This document shows positions 49,804 to 58,063 of a stretch of 64,000 nt of DNA, piece after piece. Below the pieces are notes generated by a model that worked only from the letters and a program-made list of their open reading frames with translations, did no database searches and was not told the origin of the DNA. Source of the DNA: Mucilaginibacter rigui. GTDB lineage: Bacteria > Bacteroidota > Bacteroidia > Sphingobacteriales > Sphingobacteriaceae. Each line of letters begins with the position of its first letter. Position 1 is the stretch's first letter. The position numbers and the translations under genes are program-made. The DNA is taken from the NCBI RefSeq assembly GCF_014773275.1, contig NZ_JACWMW010000003.1, positions 434,001-498,000 of the forward strand, given 5' to 3'.

Positions 49804-50481
49804 TTATTTTAAACGGGCGATCATCTTTTCGGCAACACCTTCTGACGAAGCAGGGTTTTGCCCGGTTATTAGTAAACCATCTTCAACCACATGTATGCCC
49901 CAGTCGTCGGTTTTGCTATAGTTTCCGCCCAGGCTTTTCAATTCATCTTCAACTAAAAACGGTACAACATCGGTCAGTTTTACTGCCGCTTCTTCTGTAT
50001 TCGTAAAACCGGTTACGTTTTTACCTTTAACAAAAGGTTCGCCATTATCAAATTTTACATTCTTGAATACGCCGGGTGCATGACAAACTGCACCTACTAA
50101 TTTACCGGCGTTATAAAAGTCGAGTATCAATTGTGCAGATTTTGCATCATTAGCCAGGTCCCAAAGCGGGCCATGGCCACCCGGGTAAAATACCGCATCA
50201 AAATCCGACGCTTTTATCTCGTCAAGCTTATGGGTGTGAGCTATCACATCCTGTACTTTTGCATCATTATAATAACGTTTGGTAGCCTCAGTTTGCGCAG
50301 AAGGTGCTTCGCTGTTGGGGTCAATAGGTGCCTGGCCACCCTTAGGGGTGGCTACCACTACCTCATAACCGGCGTCAGTGAATTTATAATACGGTGCGGC
50401 AAATTCCTCTACCCAAAAACCGGTTTTGTGGCCGGTACTGCCTAATTCATCGTGTGATGTAACTACAAATAAAATTTTCAT
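49804..50481 (-). CDS. DJ-1/PfpI-family protein (Hsp31-like)
   Basis: The 225-aa protein has the DJ-1/PfpI fold with the nucleophile elbow GAVCHAPG (Cys133, His134), a glutamate in GFWVEEF and the YPGGHGPLWDLA loop, as in class I amidotransferase-like Hsp31/YajL/HchA relatives. These act as glyoxalases, deglycases or chaperones in carbonyl stress. It lies 24 bp upstream of ohr in the peroxide-defence operon, so protection against reactive electrophiles is a good inference. Confidence 0.92.
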   Translation of the reverse strand: MKILFVVTSHDELGSTGHKTGFWVEEFAAPYYKFTDAGYEVVVATPKGGQAPIDPNSEAPSAQTEATKRYYNDAKVQDVIAHTHKLDEIKASDFDAVFYPGGHGPLWDLANDAKSAQLILDFYNAGKLVGAVCHAPGVFKNVKFDNGEPFVKGKNVTGFTNTEEAAVKLTDVVPFLVEDELKSLGGNYSKTDDWGIHVVEDGLLITGQNPASSEGVAEKMIARLK

Positions 50482-50502
50482 TGGTGATGTTTTAATGTTA
50501 TA

Positions 50503-50904
50503 TTATTGATTGTTCTTTTTGAGAGCGTTGGTACTCCAAAGCGCCCATAGGATAAGGACCGGTTGAAAAAAGAGTCTTATAAGCCGTGCATTATCGGTAT
50601 TAAGGCCGAAGGCGTTTACTTTATTAACGTATTGTGAGATATTGCCGGGGAAAATGAGTACAAAGAAAATGGCCGCAGTAATCCCAACCCATCTTTTGTA
50701 CCTGATCGCAAAAATAAGGGCTAAACCCAAAAATACCTCTACACCACCCGATAAAATAACTGTTAAGTCGGGGTTGATAGGAAGCCATTTGGGTACCTGT
50801 GCTAAAAATTCCGTCCGGTTAAAAGTGAGGTGACTTGCTCCTGCGAAGGTTAAGAAAGCCCCCAGAACTATACGGGCAATATTTTGTATTTTGGTAGTAC
50901 GCAT
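50503..50904 (-). CDS. DoxX-like membrane protein
   Basis: The 133-aa protein has four membrane helices (about residues 11-28, 46-66, 73-95, 109-127) and the FAGASHLTFNR motif of the DoxX/MauE-like family. Such small integral membrane proteins often accompany oxidoreductase operons and may take part in thiol or quinone metabolism, but no activity is established. Its start overlaps the OhrR gene end by one base, so it is co-translated with the regulator. Confidence 0.85.
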   Translation of the reverse strand: MRTTKIQNIARIVLGAFLTFAGASHLTFNRTEFLAQVPKWLPINPDLTVILSGGVEVFLGLALIFAIRYKRWVGITAAIFFVLIFPGNISQYVNKVNAFGLNTDNARLIRLFFQPVLILWALWSTNALKKNNQ

Positions 50905-51323
50905 TATTTATCTAAAACTTTATTTAAAAGGGTTTTCAGTTGCAGAAGTTCGTCCATTGATACATTAGCGCATTTAACTAATTCCATCGGGATATGCTTT
51001 GCCTTTTCTTTTAATTGGGCGCCTGAAGTTGTTAAAGAAATCATCACCACGCGCTCATCATGTTTGCCCCGGGTACGGTTTATCAATCCTTTCTGTTCCA
51101 GTCTTTTTAGTAGCGGAGTAAGCGTTCCTGTATCCAGGTAGAGCTTTTCGCCTAACTGATTTACAGTTTGCGTTTTATGCTCCCACAATACCATTAATAC
51201 CAAATACTGCGGATAGGTGATATCAAGCTGAGCCAGCAATGGCCTGTACAAATTAGTCAGGTTTCTGGAGAACGCATACGCGGGGAAACAGATCTGATTT
51301 TCAAGCTTCAGTAAATCTTCCAT
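50904..51323 (-). CDS. ohrR: OhrR-type MarR-family regulator
   Basis: The 139-aa protein has the MarR winged helix (LVLMVLWEHKTQTVNQLGEK; TLTPLLKRLEQKGLINRTRG wing). The N-terminal sensing segment LENQICFPAYAFSRNL places Cys12 where OhrR proteins carry their peroxide-reactive cysteine. Oxidation of that cysteine releases the DNA in characterised OhrR. It is the first gene of the operon, directly behind a perfect palindrome at 51355-51375 that should be its operator. A single further cysteine near the C-terminus could make it a two-cysteine type. Confidence 0.93.
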   Translation of the reverse strand: MEDLLKLENQICFPAYAFSRNLTNLYRPLLAQLDITYPQYLVLMVLWEHKTQTVNQLGEKLYLDTGTLTPLLKRLEQKGLINRTRGKHDERVVMISLTTSGAQLKEKAKHIPMELVKCANVSMDELLQLKTLLNKVLDK

Positions 51324-51354
51324 TTTTATTTAACAAGATAAGGGTAAAAATGTT

Positions 51355-51375
51355 TTGCAAAATATAATTTTGCAA
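51355..51375. promoter_or_regulatory. Candidate OhrR operator palindrome
   Basis: The perfect inverted repeat TTGCAAAAT (51355-51363) and ATTTTGCAA (51367-51375) with a three-base spacer ATA lies 32 bp upstream of the ohrR start. AT-rich palindromes of this size at the ohrR promoter are the usual OhrR/MarR binding sites. Autoregulation of the whole operon is expected. The rest of 51376-51684 shows no gene. Confidence 0.7.
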
Positions 51376-51735
51376 TTTTTATATTGTATTTCTGCTGTTA
51401 ATTAAGTCAAACTAACATGCAATAGGCCAATTTGATGAACTGATATCATTTACCTGTGAACTTTATTTGTGCTAAGTGGCAATTGAGTCTGAGCAATATG
51501 ATGAAATACAACTTATAGTTAGACAGCTAAATGATTTAAATAATAAATAAAATCATGAATTAATTAATAAATAGTCTCTGGCTACTTTTTGTATTAACCC
51601 GAACTAATTAAGCATAATAATTACAGCAAACATTATGCGCTGCCATGTGTAGTCTTAGTAACCCTATCGCTTAGCGACCCATTTTTGAAAGTCAAATTTA
51701 TCGCTTTCCCGGCAGGTTTTAATTTATTTACAATT

Positions 51736-51978
51736 ATGAAAAAGTTAAGCATCATTTTGATTGCCGTCGGATTATTACTGATAATTGGTGGTAGCGTTTT
51801 TTACAAAAGTCATCAAAACCCAGATGATAGCGGAGGTTCCGCTTCCATCACAACCCTTAACGGCGGATGGTCTGTTAAAATTCCCCCGTATTTTGGGGGT
51901 GTTATGTTGTTATTTGGTTCCATTTTCCTCTATATATCAATAGATAGTGAAAAAGGCAAAGCAAAGTTGTTGAGTTAA
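51736..51978 (+). CDS. Small membrane protein
   Basis: I choose the ATG at 51736 (MKKLSIILIAVGLLLIIGGS), which begins with a membrane helix; an upstream start at 51685 adds an unlikely tail. The 80-aa chain has two hydrophobic segments (about 5-24 and 53-73) around a glycine/serine-rich loop with the motif GGWSVKIPPYFGG. I do not recognise the family. A clear terminator lies 56 bp downstream. It stands alone between ohrR and the MscS gene. Confidence 0.65.
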   Translation: MKKLSIILIAVGLLLIIGGSVFYKSHQNPDDSGGSASITTLNGGWSVKIPPYFGGVMLLFGSIFLYISIDSEKGKAKLLS

Positions 51979-52033
51979 ACAAAATAATCGATTTATACAC
52001 GTGAACTGGTTTAATCAATGACTAATTTTAATA

Positions 52034-52068
52034 ATGTGATAGGCCGCTCATTTTGCGGCCTATCACAT
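52034..52068. terminator. Perfect 14-bp hairpin terminator
   Basis: Arms ATGTGATAGGCCGC (52034-52047) and GCGGCCTATCACAT (52055-52068) are fully complementary with a seven-base loop. It lies downstream of the small membrane protein gene. A T-tract is weak, but the stem is very stable. The gap to the MscS gene (52069-52287) shows nothing else. Confidence 0.7.
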
Positions 52069-52287
52069 CAAATGAGGCGTCCAAAATCTCTTTGGCTATA
52101 AAAAATTTCTGCACTTAACCAGTTAAGTTAATTAAGCCTCGCGATCCATAGCCTGGATCTGAGAATTAACAATACAAAGTGTTCATCTTTAAACATTCTC
52201 ATCCTTGTGAGAATTATAAATGTAGGGGAGCGGGTTATTTCTGTTGATATTTACCGGGTCCCGATTTATTAATTATCTCTTTTAATA

Positions 52288-53385
52288 ATGAATTTTCGAC
52301 TAATTGAAATATCAAAACAACTGCCCTTTTGGCTATGGAATTCAATTATAATTGCGTTTGTGCTTTTAATTGGTTTACTATTTAAAAGTATTATTACTTT
52401 TATTTTAGGCAGGTATCATAAAAAAGACGACATCCGATATTCATTTCCGCACTCTATCCTCACTCACTTAAGCCGTCCGTTAAACCATTTTATACCAATA
52501 TTAACCCTCCAGGTTTTATTGCCGTTTATTGCTTTAAAGAACACCTATATAATTTTCGCAAGCAGATGGTTAAGCATTATTTTAATTATTTCTTTTTCAC
52601 ATCTTCTGTTCAAAGCATTTAACGTTTTTGAAGATTATGTCTATCACCTCTATGATTTGAATAAAAGCGATAATTTGAAAGAGCGTAAAATACGGACGCA
52701 AATGCAATTTATAAGGCAGATAATAAAAGTAACGGTGATTTTGATCGCTGCATCTGTTATATTATTAACTTTTGATAATGTTAGAAAATTAGGTGCCGGG
52801 TTACTAACCGGAGTAGGTATAAGTGGGATTATTATAGGTTTTGCCGCACAGAAATCTTTAGGCAATTTACTGGCCGGCTTTCAGATCGCTTTCACGCAGC
52901 CGATAAGGATTGACGATGTGCTTGTTGTTGAAGGCGAGTGGGGGCGTGTTGAAGAAATTACCCTTACCTATGTAGTTCTTAATATTTGGGATCAGCGACG
53001 CCTGATCTTGCCGATCAATTACTTTATCGAAAAACCTTTTCAAAATTGGACACGTTCAACCTCGCAGATCTTAGGAACAGTTTTCCTCCATATGGATTAT
53101 GCAGTACCAATAGATTTGCTTAGAGAGGCGTTAAGCAAGTTTTTAGAAACCAATGTTCTTTGGGATAAGCGGGTAGGTATCCTCCAAGTTACAGACAGTA
53201 AAGAACATACTGTAGAACTTCGGGCACTCGTAAGCGCCCGAAATTCTTCAGATGCGTTTGATTTAAGATGCATGGTTAGGGAACACCTTATTAAATTTGT
53301 ACAAAACAATTTCCCCGGTAGCTTACCAACCGTCCGATATCGTAAAACAGAGGGTATTCACCATAACGAAAATTTACCTATTTAA
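52288..53385 (+). CDS. Mechanosensitive channel of the MscS family
   Basis: The 365-aa protein has about five membrane helices followed by the MscS pore helix and beta domain: LGAGLLTGVGISGIIIGFAA with the glycine/alanine packing of the pore, then QKSLGNLLAGFQIAFTQPIR and the WGRVEEITLTYVVL beta segment. It should open under membrane tension on osmotic downshift and release solutes. It converges with the trehalose synthase gene, overlapping it by 8 bp at the ends. The pair covers both directions of osmotic response. Confidence 0.93.
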   Translation: MNFRLIEISKQLPFWLWNSIIIAFVLLIGLLFKSIITFILGRYHKKDDIRYSFPHSILTHLSRPLNHFIPILTLQVLLPFIALKNTYIIFASRWLSIILIISFSHLLFKAFNVFEDYVYHLYDLNKSDNLKERKIRTQMQFIRQIIKVTVILIAASVILLTFDNVRKLGAGLLTGVGISGIIIGFAAQKSLGNLLAGFQIAFTQPIRIDDVLVVEGEWGRVEEITLTYVVLNIWDQRRLILPINYFIEKPFQNWTRSTSQILGTVFLHMDYAVPIDLLREALSKFLETNVLWDKRVGILQVTDSKEHTVELRALVSARNSSDAFDLRCMVREHLIKFVQNNFPGSLPTVRYRKTEGIHHNENLPI

Positions 53386-55615
53386 TCAAATCAACCGGTT
53401 CTTTTGGATATGAAATAATAGTATCTAAAAATGACTGCACTAGATAAGGCGACTGCAGGTTGTATTGGGCAAAAGTTGCATCCTGCCCAACTTTTATAGT
53501 ATAGGAGTTGTCAACATCGGTTAATGCTTTAAACATATCTTCATCGGTCTGATCGTCGCCCATGCAGAGTATAAAGTCATATTTATCCTTCGATAACAAT
53601 TCTAACGTAGAAATTCCTTTACTAACCCCCTTGTTTCTTACCTCTATAACTTTATGACCATTTAAGACGCTTAGCGGCAATGAGTATGTCTGCTCAATTA
53701 AATTTTCATATAATTCTTTGGCCCGCAAGTCACCCTGAGAAATATCGGCGTTGCGATAGTGCCAGGCTAATGCAAATTCCTTTTTTTCGATAAATGAATT
53801 TGGGCATTTAGATACATATTTATTCATTATGGCTTCAATGGAATGCATCCAGTGATTATTGTCTGCATGAACTTTATTCTCCCAACTCAATTGCTTAAGG
53901 CGCATTTTAGCACCATGTTCTGCAATTAGTCCCACAGGCAACTTTCCCAGCCATTTTTCCAACGTTGCACTATCGCGCCCGCTTATGATAACAACTTCGT
54001 TCTCCGGGATTGCAGAGAGTTGACTTAAAATTTCTATCACTTTATCTGGAGGGGACGCTAACGCTGGCTGCTTAGAAAACGGAACCAGGGTTCCATCATA
54101 ATCGAATAATAATAAACGCTTTTTAGCCCGCGCATAATTTTTTAGAATCGTTGCCCGAGAAAAACTGTCTATCATTTTTATGTTGAATTCTACTTGTAAT
54201 TTTTTGGTTTCCTGTAGTTGATCAAAGAAATCTGTTGCCCAGGTAACAACGTCGTATTGTTTAATGCGCGTTTGCATGGCCTGCATACGTTGTGCCTGTT
54301 CATCAGTATCCATTTCAATCGCCTGCTTTATCATAGCTGCAATTTCTGAAATGTCGTTTGGGTTAATTAGCAAAGCATCAGTTAGCTCCTTTGCAGCTCC
54401 GGCCATTTCGCTCAACACCAATACACTTCGCTCATCCTTTCTGCTGGCTACAAATTCCTTTGCAACCAGGTTCATGCCATCGCGTAGCGGAGTAATAAGT
54501 GCCAGGTCGCACGTTGTATAAAGTGCTACTAATTCTTCAAAACTCAGATGGTTATATTGATAAATTATCGGCTGCCAGCTTAGGGTGCCTACGGTACTGT
54601 TTAGGTTTGCGATAAATTCGTCTATCTCCTTTTTCCTTTCCGCATATTTTTTTATGCCATCTCTTGATGGAACCACAATAAGGGCAAATACAACTTTGCC
54701 TATATAGTCCGGGTTTTTATCCAGGAATTTTTTAAAGCCCCTTAACCTGTTTTGAATTCCTTTAGTGTAATCTAACCGATCTACCGAGAAAATCATTTTG
54801 TTATCGCCTTTAAGCGTTAGATAATTTTGCTGTATTAGCTTAATGTCTTCCCTTTCGGAAGCGTTATTGAATAGTTCAAAATCAATACTTACCGGGAATG
54901 ACTCGACTTTAATTTTTCTATTTTGCCAGGTAATAATATTGCCGTCACATTTTGCTTTCATCGTCATCTCAACAGAGGATAGGAAGTATGATGCATATTC
55001 TACTGTGTGGAAACCGATAAGATCTGCACCCATCATACCTGACAAAATTTCGCGTTGCCAATGTTTAGGGATTACGCGAAATATTTCATAAGCAGGGAAA
55101 GGAATATGTAAAAACAAACCTATTGTGAGACCTGGAATCATTTCCCTTAACATAGCTGCCAGCGGCAGCAAATGGTAATCATGTATCCACACTACGTCAT
55201 TTGCTGTAACCTGGCTTGCCAGAGTTGCTGCAAATAATTTGTTAACGCTTATGTATGCGTCAAAATTAGTTGTTCGATATTCAGCAAACGATGGGAAATA
55301 ATGAAAAAGGGGCCAAAGCAATGAATTTGAAAAGCCGTTATAATACAACTCATATTTTTTAGCGTTTGTAAATACTGGTAAATATTTAAAATCTCCGGTT
55401 TGGCTAACTGGAGTGATGCTGTTCCATGTGGCCTCATTGCATCCCGGCACGCCAGCCCAGACCTTCTCGGTAAAATCATCTTTGTCATTTTTACTTAAGT
55501 AGGTAGTTATAGCTGATACCAACCCACCCGACGATGGTCTGTAAGTGTATTGGTGTTCGGTAATCTCGATCGTAATTGGTAGCCTGTTTGCTACGATGAA
55601 TAATTTTTTTTTCAT
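53378..55615 (-). CDS. Bifunctional trehalose-6-phosphate synthase/phosphatase
   Basis: Start taken at the ATG at 55615 (MKKKLFIVANRLPITIE). Residues about 1-470 form a GT20 trehalose-6-phosphate synthase (OtsA-like): VANRLPI, the SGGLVSA donor loop, IHDYHLLPLA and SVDRLDYTKGIQNR. A HAD phosphatase (OtsB-like) follows, with DYDGTLVPF nucleophile motif and GDDQTDEDMF. It should make trehalose from UDP-glucose and glucose-6-phosphate through the phosphate intermediate on one chain. The product is an osmoprotectant. It converges with the MscS gene. Confidence 0.94.
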   Translation of the reverse strand: MKKKLFIVANRLPITIEITEHQYTYRPSSGGLVSAITTYLSKNDKDDFTEKVWAGVPGCNEATWNSITPVSQTGDFKYLPVFTNAKKYELYYNGFSNSLLWPLFHYFPSFAEYRTTNFDAYISVNKLFAATLASQVTANDVVWIHDYHLLPLAAMLREMIPGLTIGLFLHIPFPAYEIFRVIPKHWQREILSGMMGADLIGFHTVEYASYFLSSVEMTMKAKCDGNIITWQNRKIKVESFPVSIDFELFNNASEREDIKLIQQNYLTLKGDNKMIFSVDRLDYTKGIQNRLRGFKKFLDKNPDYIGKVVFALIVVPSRDGIKKYAERKKEIDEFIANLNSTVGTLSWQPIIYQYNHLSFEELVALYTTCDLALITPLRDGMNLVAKEFVASRKDERSVLVLSEMAGAAKELTDALLINPNDISEIAAMIKQAIEMDTDEQAQRMQAMQTRIKQYDVVTWATDFFDQLQETKKLQVEFNIKMIDSFSRATILKNYARAKKRLLLFDYDGTLVPFSKQPALASPPDKVIEILSQLSAIPENEVVIISGRDSATLEKWLGKLPVGLIAEHGAKMRLKQLSWENKVHADNNHWMHSIEAIMNKYVSKCPNSFIEKKEFALAWHYRNADISQGDLRAKELYENLIEQTYSLPLSVLNGHKVIEVRNKGVSKGISTLELLSKDKYDFILCMGDDQTDEDMFKALTDVDNSYTIKVGQDATFAQYNLQSPYLVQSFLDTIISYPKEPVDLIK

Positions 55616-55902
55616 TGTTAATTGATTTAACATTGTTTATATAATATTTATATAATATAAAACGGTAAATTTTGTTGAGGGGCTGCAGAAAAACAGTTAT
55701 GTATAGCTGATCACGATTGATAGCATTAATTAGGTTTTTGCAAATTGCCTGGAAAAACCAAATGGGTTTCTCTGCGGCTTTTCAGCTTCATAGATGAATA
55801 TTAATGATATTAATTTATATGACCAGGCGTTGGCATAAGCAATTATTGTTATACCCCGGTTAAGCAGTTTTATAAAAAAGACCTGTTATATTAACGAAAT
55901 AC

Positions 55903-56298
55903 TCAAAATGGGCTCAGCCTAAACAGGAATTTGGAGTGTAGTGAAACAAAATTCTGCAAGATTGGAATAGGCCTGTCTTTTACTGCATTATTAATACCAC
56001 CATAATCAGGAAAGGGAAATCTTTCGCTGTGAGGTAATTCCAAATTGTATCCGGACGAACGACAGACTAAATAACGCTTTTTAAATTTTATTTGATAACT
56101 GTCTTTTTCGTCATGCTGGCCGGTATGCTTCAGAATAAATTGCCCTAAAAGGTCAACCAGGGTGTTTGGCTTAAAATAATGCGCTTTCGAATTGACGTGG
56201 ACATGGTTAACCTGGCAAGGCAAATAGGCCACGTTAAAAAATGCTACAGCATTTATAATCAATGCAGAAAGAAATATTAAACTATATTTTTTCACCAT
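55903..56298 (-). CDS. Small exported protein of unknown function
   Basis: The 131-aa protein has an N-terminal hydrophobic signal (MVKKYSLIFLSALIINAVAF) and a basic mature chain with the segments NHVHVNSKAHYF and YQIKFKKRYLVCRSSGYNLE. I do not recognise a family. It follows the DUF2147 gene by 85 bp on the same strand and may belong to the same operon. The histidine/lysine-rich composition is its only notable feature. Confidence 0.55.
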   Translation of the reverse strand: MVKKYSLIFLSALIINAVAFFNVAYLPCQVNHVHVNSKAHYFKPNTLVDLLGQFILKHTGQHDEKDSYQIKFKKRYLVCRSSGYNLELPHSERFPFPDYGGINNAVKDRPIPILQNFVSLHSKFLFRLSPF

Positions 56299-56383
56299 GG
56301 TCTATTGCAAATATAATAAAAATGCAAAAGAGGGTGGAATTTGTATGCCTATTACCTTTTGCGAAAGGTGCTTTTTGATAGAA

Positions 56384-56854
56384 TTATTTTAATCTGTTAA
56401 AGATCATACTTTTACCAATCCATTTGAAATGCCAGTACCCCCGTACTTTTAATTGTCCTTTTTTATTGATATTAGCCGAGGCATTCCATTCTTTACCATG
56501 CCTGGAATCATAAACGATCCCATCCTCCCAAGTGCCTTTTTTATCATTATATTTAAGATCTCTTAAAATACTCATACCCAAAATCGTACGGTTCCGCAAT
56601 TTGGGGTTAGGATTACGTTTGTCCTTCCAGTAATTCATAGGTTTCCCTTCGGTATCGCTGAACCAGATAATTTTAGCGATAAAGTCGTTACCCTGGGTAG
56701 ATATCTGAATGCGGAGCGTTTTTGCCTCATTTTCCCATTTTCCGCAAATCCGGTTTCTTGCCACCACGTTCTGTGCAAAACAGCTTTCGGAGCGGAAGGG
56801 GAACAGTAAAATTAAAAAAAGTATATAGGGGATTTTTTTTTGGAGTAGATGCAT
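56384..56854 (-). CDS. DUF2147 family secreted protein
   Basis: The 156-aa protein has a signal peptide (about residues 1-27, SCFAQ). The beta-rich DUF2147 domain follows with its typical landmarks: GKWENEAKTLRIQIS, RTILGMSILRDLKYN, WEDGIVYDSRHGKEW and KVRGYWHFKWIGKS. The fold is calycin-like; no function is established. It lies five bases after the universal stress protein gene, so both come from one transcript. Its position suggests a periplasmic stress role. Confidence 0.88.
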   Translation of the reverse strand: MHLLQKKIPYILFLILLFPFRSESCFAQNVVARNRICGKWENEAKTLRIQISTQGNDFIAKIIWFSDTEGKPMNYWKDKRNPNPKLRNRTILGMSILRDLKYNDKKGTWEDGIVYDSRHGKEWNASANINKKGQLKVRGYWHFKWIGKSMIFNRLK

Positions 56855-56859
56855 CTAAG

Positions 56860-57780
56860 TTAGACTCCCTGATGTCTTAAAAGTTTAATGACATGCGTTT
56901 GAGTTACCAAATTTCTGTGCCTGTCCGTTCCAGAAAGGTTATTGATAAACAGTACGGCGACCTCTGCATTCCGAATCATCCGCTGGGTGAAATTACCAAA
57001 GAAAAACTGCTTTAAATTCCTATTTGTATTGCCTTGCACTATTATTAGTTGGGCATCCTCGTCTTCGCATATTTTTTTCAGGTCTTTAGCAGGATTCAAG
57101 GTGTAAACAGATTTTCGCGTCACAGATTCTGCAAAGCGGCTTACTCTTCTTTTTATTTGATCGGAAACATTCCTGATCGTACTTAAGAAAGTCAGATCCT
57201 GCGTTTTGACCAATCCTATTATGGATACACGGGCATTGTTGCCGGCAATAAAGCTTTGGGACAGCTTAAGCTTTTCTACCGGGTTTTCCTGGCTGGTTAC
57301 CGGGAAAATGATCCGCTCGAAACGGTTAACTTCTTTGCTTGCAGGGACGGTCAGCACATGGCAGTCCACATGTTGCAGAACTTTATAGGGAAGACTATCG
57401 TTTAAGTAAGACTTTTTATCAATATTGGGATCAGTGCCTATGATGATCAGGTCGATATTTAATTCTCTTGCTTTGTCGGAGATGATTATAGGCCGGTTTC
57501 CTGAGGTGATCTGCAGAGAGCAGTTGACCTGATGGGTACAAAATACAGTCTGAACAATCTTTTCTAAAAGCACTTTGTCTTTTAGATACACCTCGTCCAT
57601 TATTGGTTCAAGGGTAACCATCTGTCCCATTTTAGGATAATGATCCATAAAATCCTGTACGTAAAGTAAATGTAATTGCGCCAAGTGCCGCTTTGCCATT
57701 TGAATGCCTGTGTTCAAAGCATTTAATGAAGTTTCAGTGAGGTCAACAGGTATAAGAATATTCTTTATTTGGTTTTTCAT
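56860..57780 (-). CDS. Tandem universal stress protein (UspA family)
   Basis: I place the start at 57780 (MKNQIKNILIPVDLTETSLN), which begins directly with the first UspA strand; an upstream in-frame start adds an unlikely tail. The protein of about 306 aa holds two UspA-like domains: the first from residue 1, with LIIIGTDPNIDKKS, and a diverged second half with AQLIIVQGNTNR. ATP-binding loops are only partly conserved in the second domain. It leads the operon with DUF2147. Genes for ion transport lie upstream on the same strand. Confidence 0.85.
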   Translation of the reverse strand: MKNQIKNILIPVDLTETSLNALNTGIQMAKRHLAQLHLLYVQDFMDHYPKMGQMVTLEPIMDEVYLKDKVLLEKIVQTVFCTHQVNCSLQITSGNRPIIISDKARELNIDLIIIGTDPNIDKKSYLNDSLPYKVLQHVDCHVLTVPASKEVNRFERIIFPVTSQENPVEKLKLSQSFIAGNNARVSIIGLVKTQDLTFLSTIRNVSDQIKRRVSRFAESVTRKSVYTLNPAKDLKKICEDEDAQLIIVQGNTNRNLKQFFFGNFTQRMIRNAEVAVLFINNLSGTDRHRNLVTQTHVIKLLRHQGV

Positions 57781-57911
57781 AATAAACATATTTAAGTGGT
57801 TAACAATGGCGATTGGCCAAGTTAGAATAGGGTGATTTAGGATAATATACGAATTTTTCATCATAACTGCAAATGAAATACAGAAAAGTAACAATAAATT
57901 CAGATATTTCT

Positions 57912-58063
57912 TTATAATATCCTTATTTGCTTTTGGCCCTGATAAGTCCGGATAACGGTATCACGCAGATTGATTTCTTCCACATTATCGAGGCCTTTTG
58001 CCCAATGGGACAGTTTGTCAATAATTAGTTGGTATGCGTTATTAATATCCCTTATAAGTGCTA
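57912..58063 (-). other. Open frame continuing past the APC permease stop
   Basis: After the permease ends (GVRLIM, stop at 58064), the shifted frame reads NYVIALIRDINNAYQLIID, then KLSHWAKGLDNVEEINL and RDTVIRTYQG to a stop at 57912. It is protein-like and would be a 48-residue cytoplasmic tail if the two frames were one. The permease ending GVRLI is normal for relatives, so this may be a lost extension or a relic. Confidence 0.35.
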
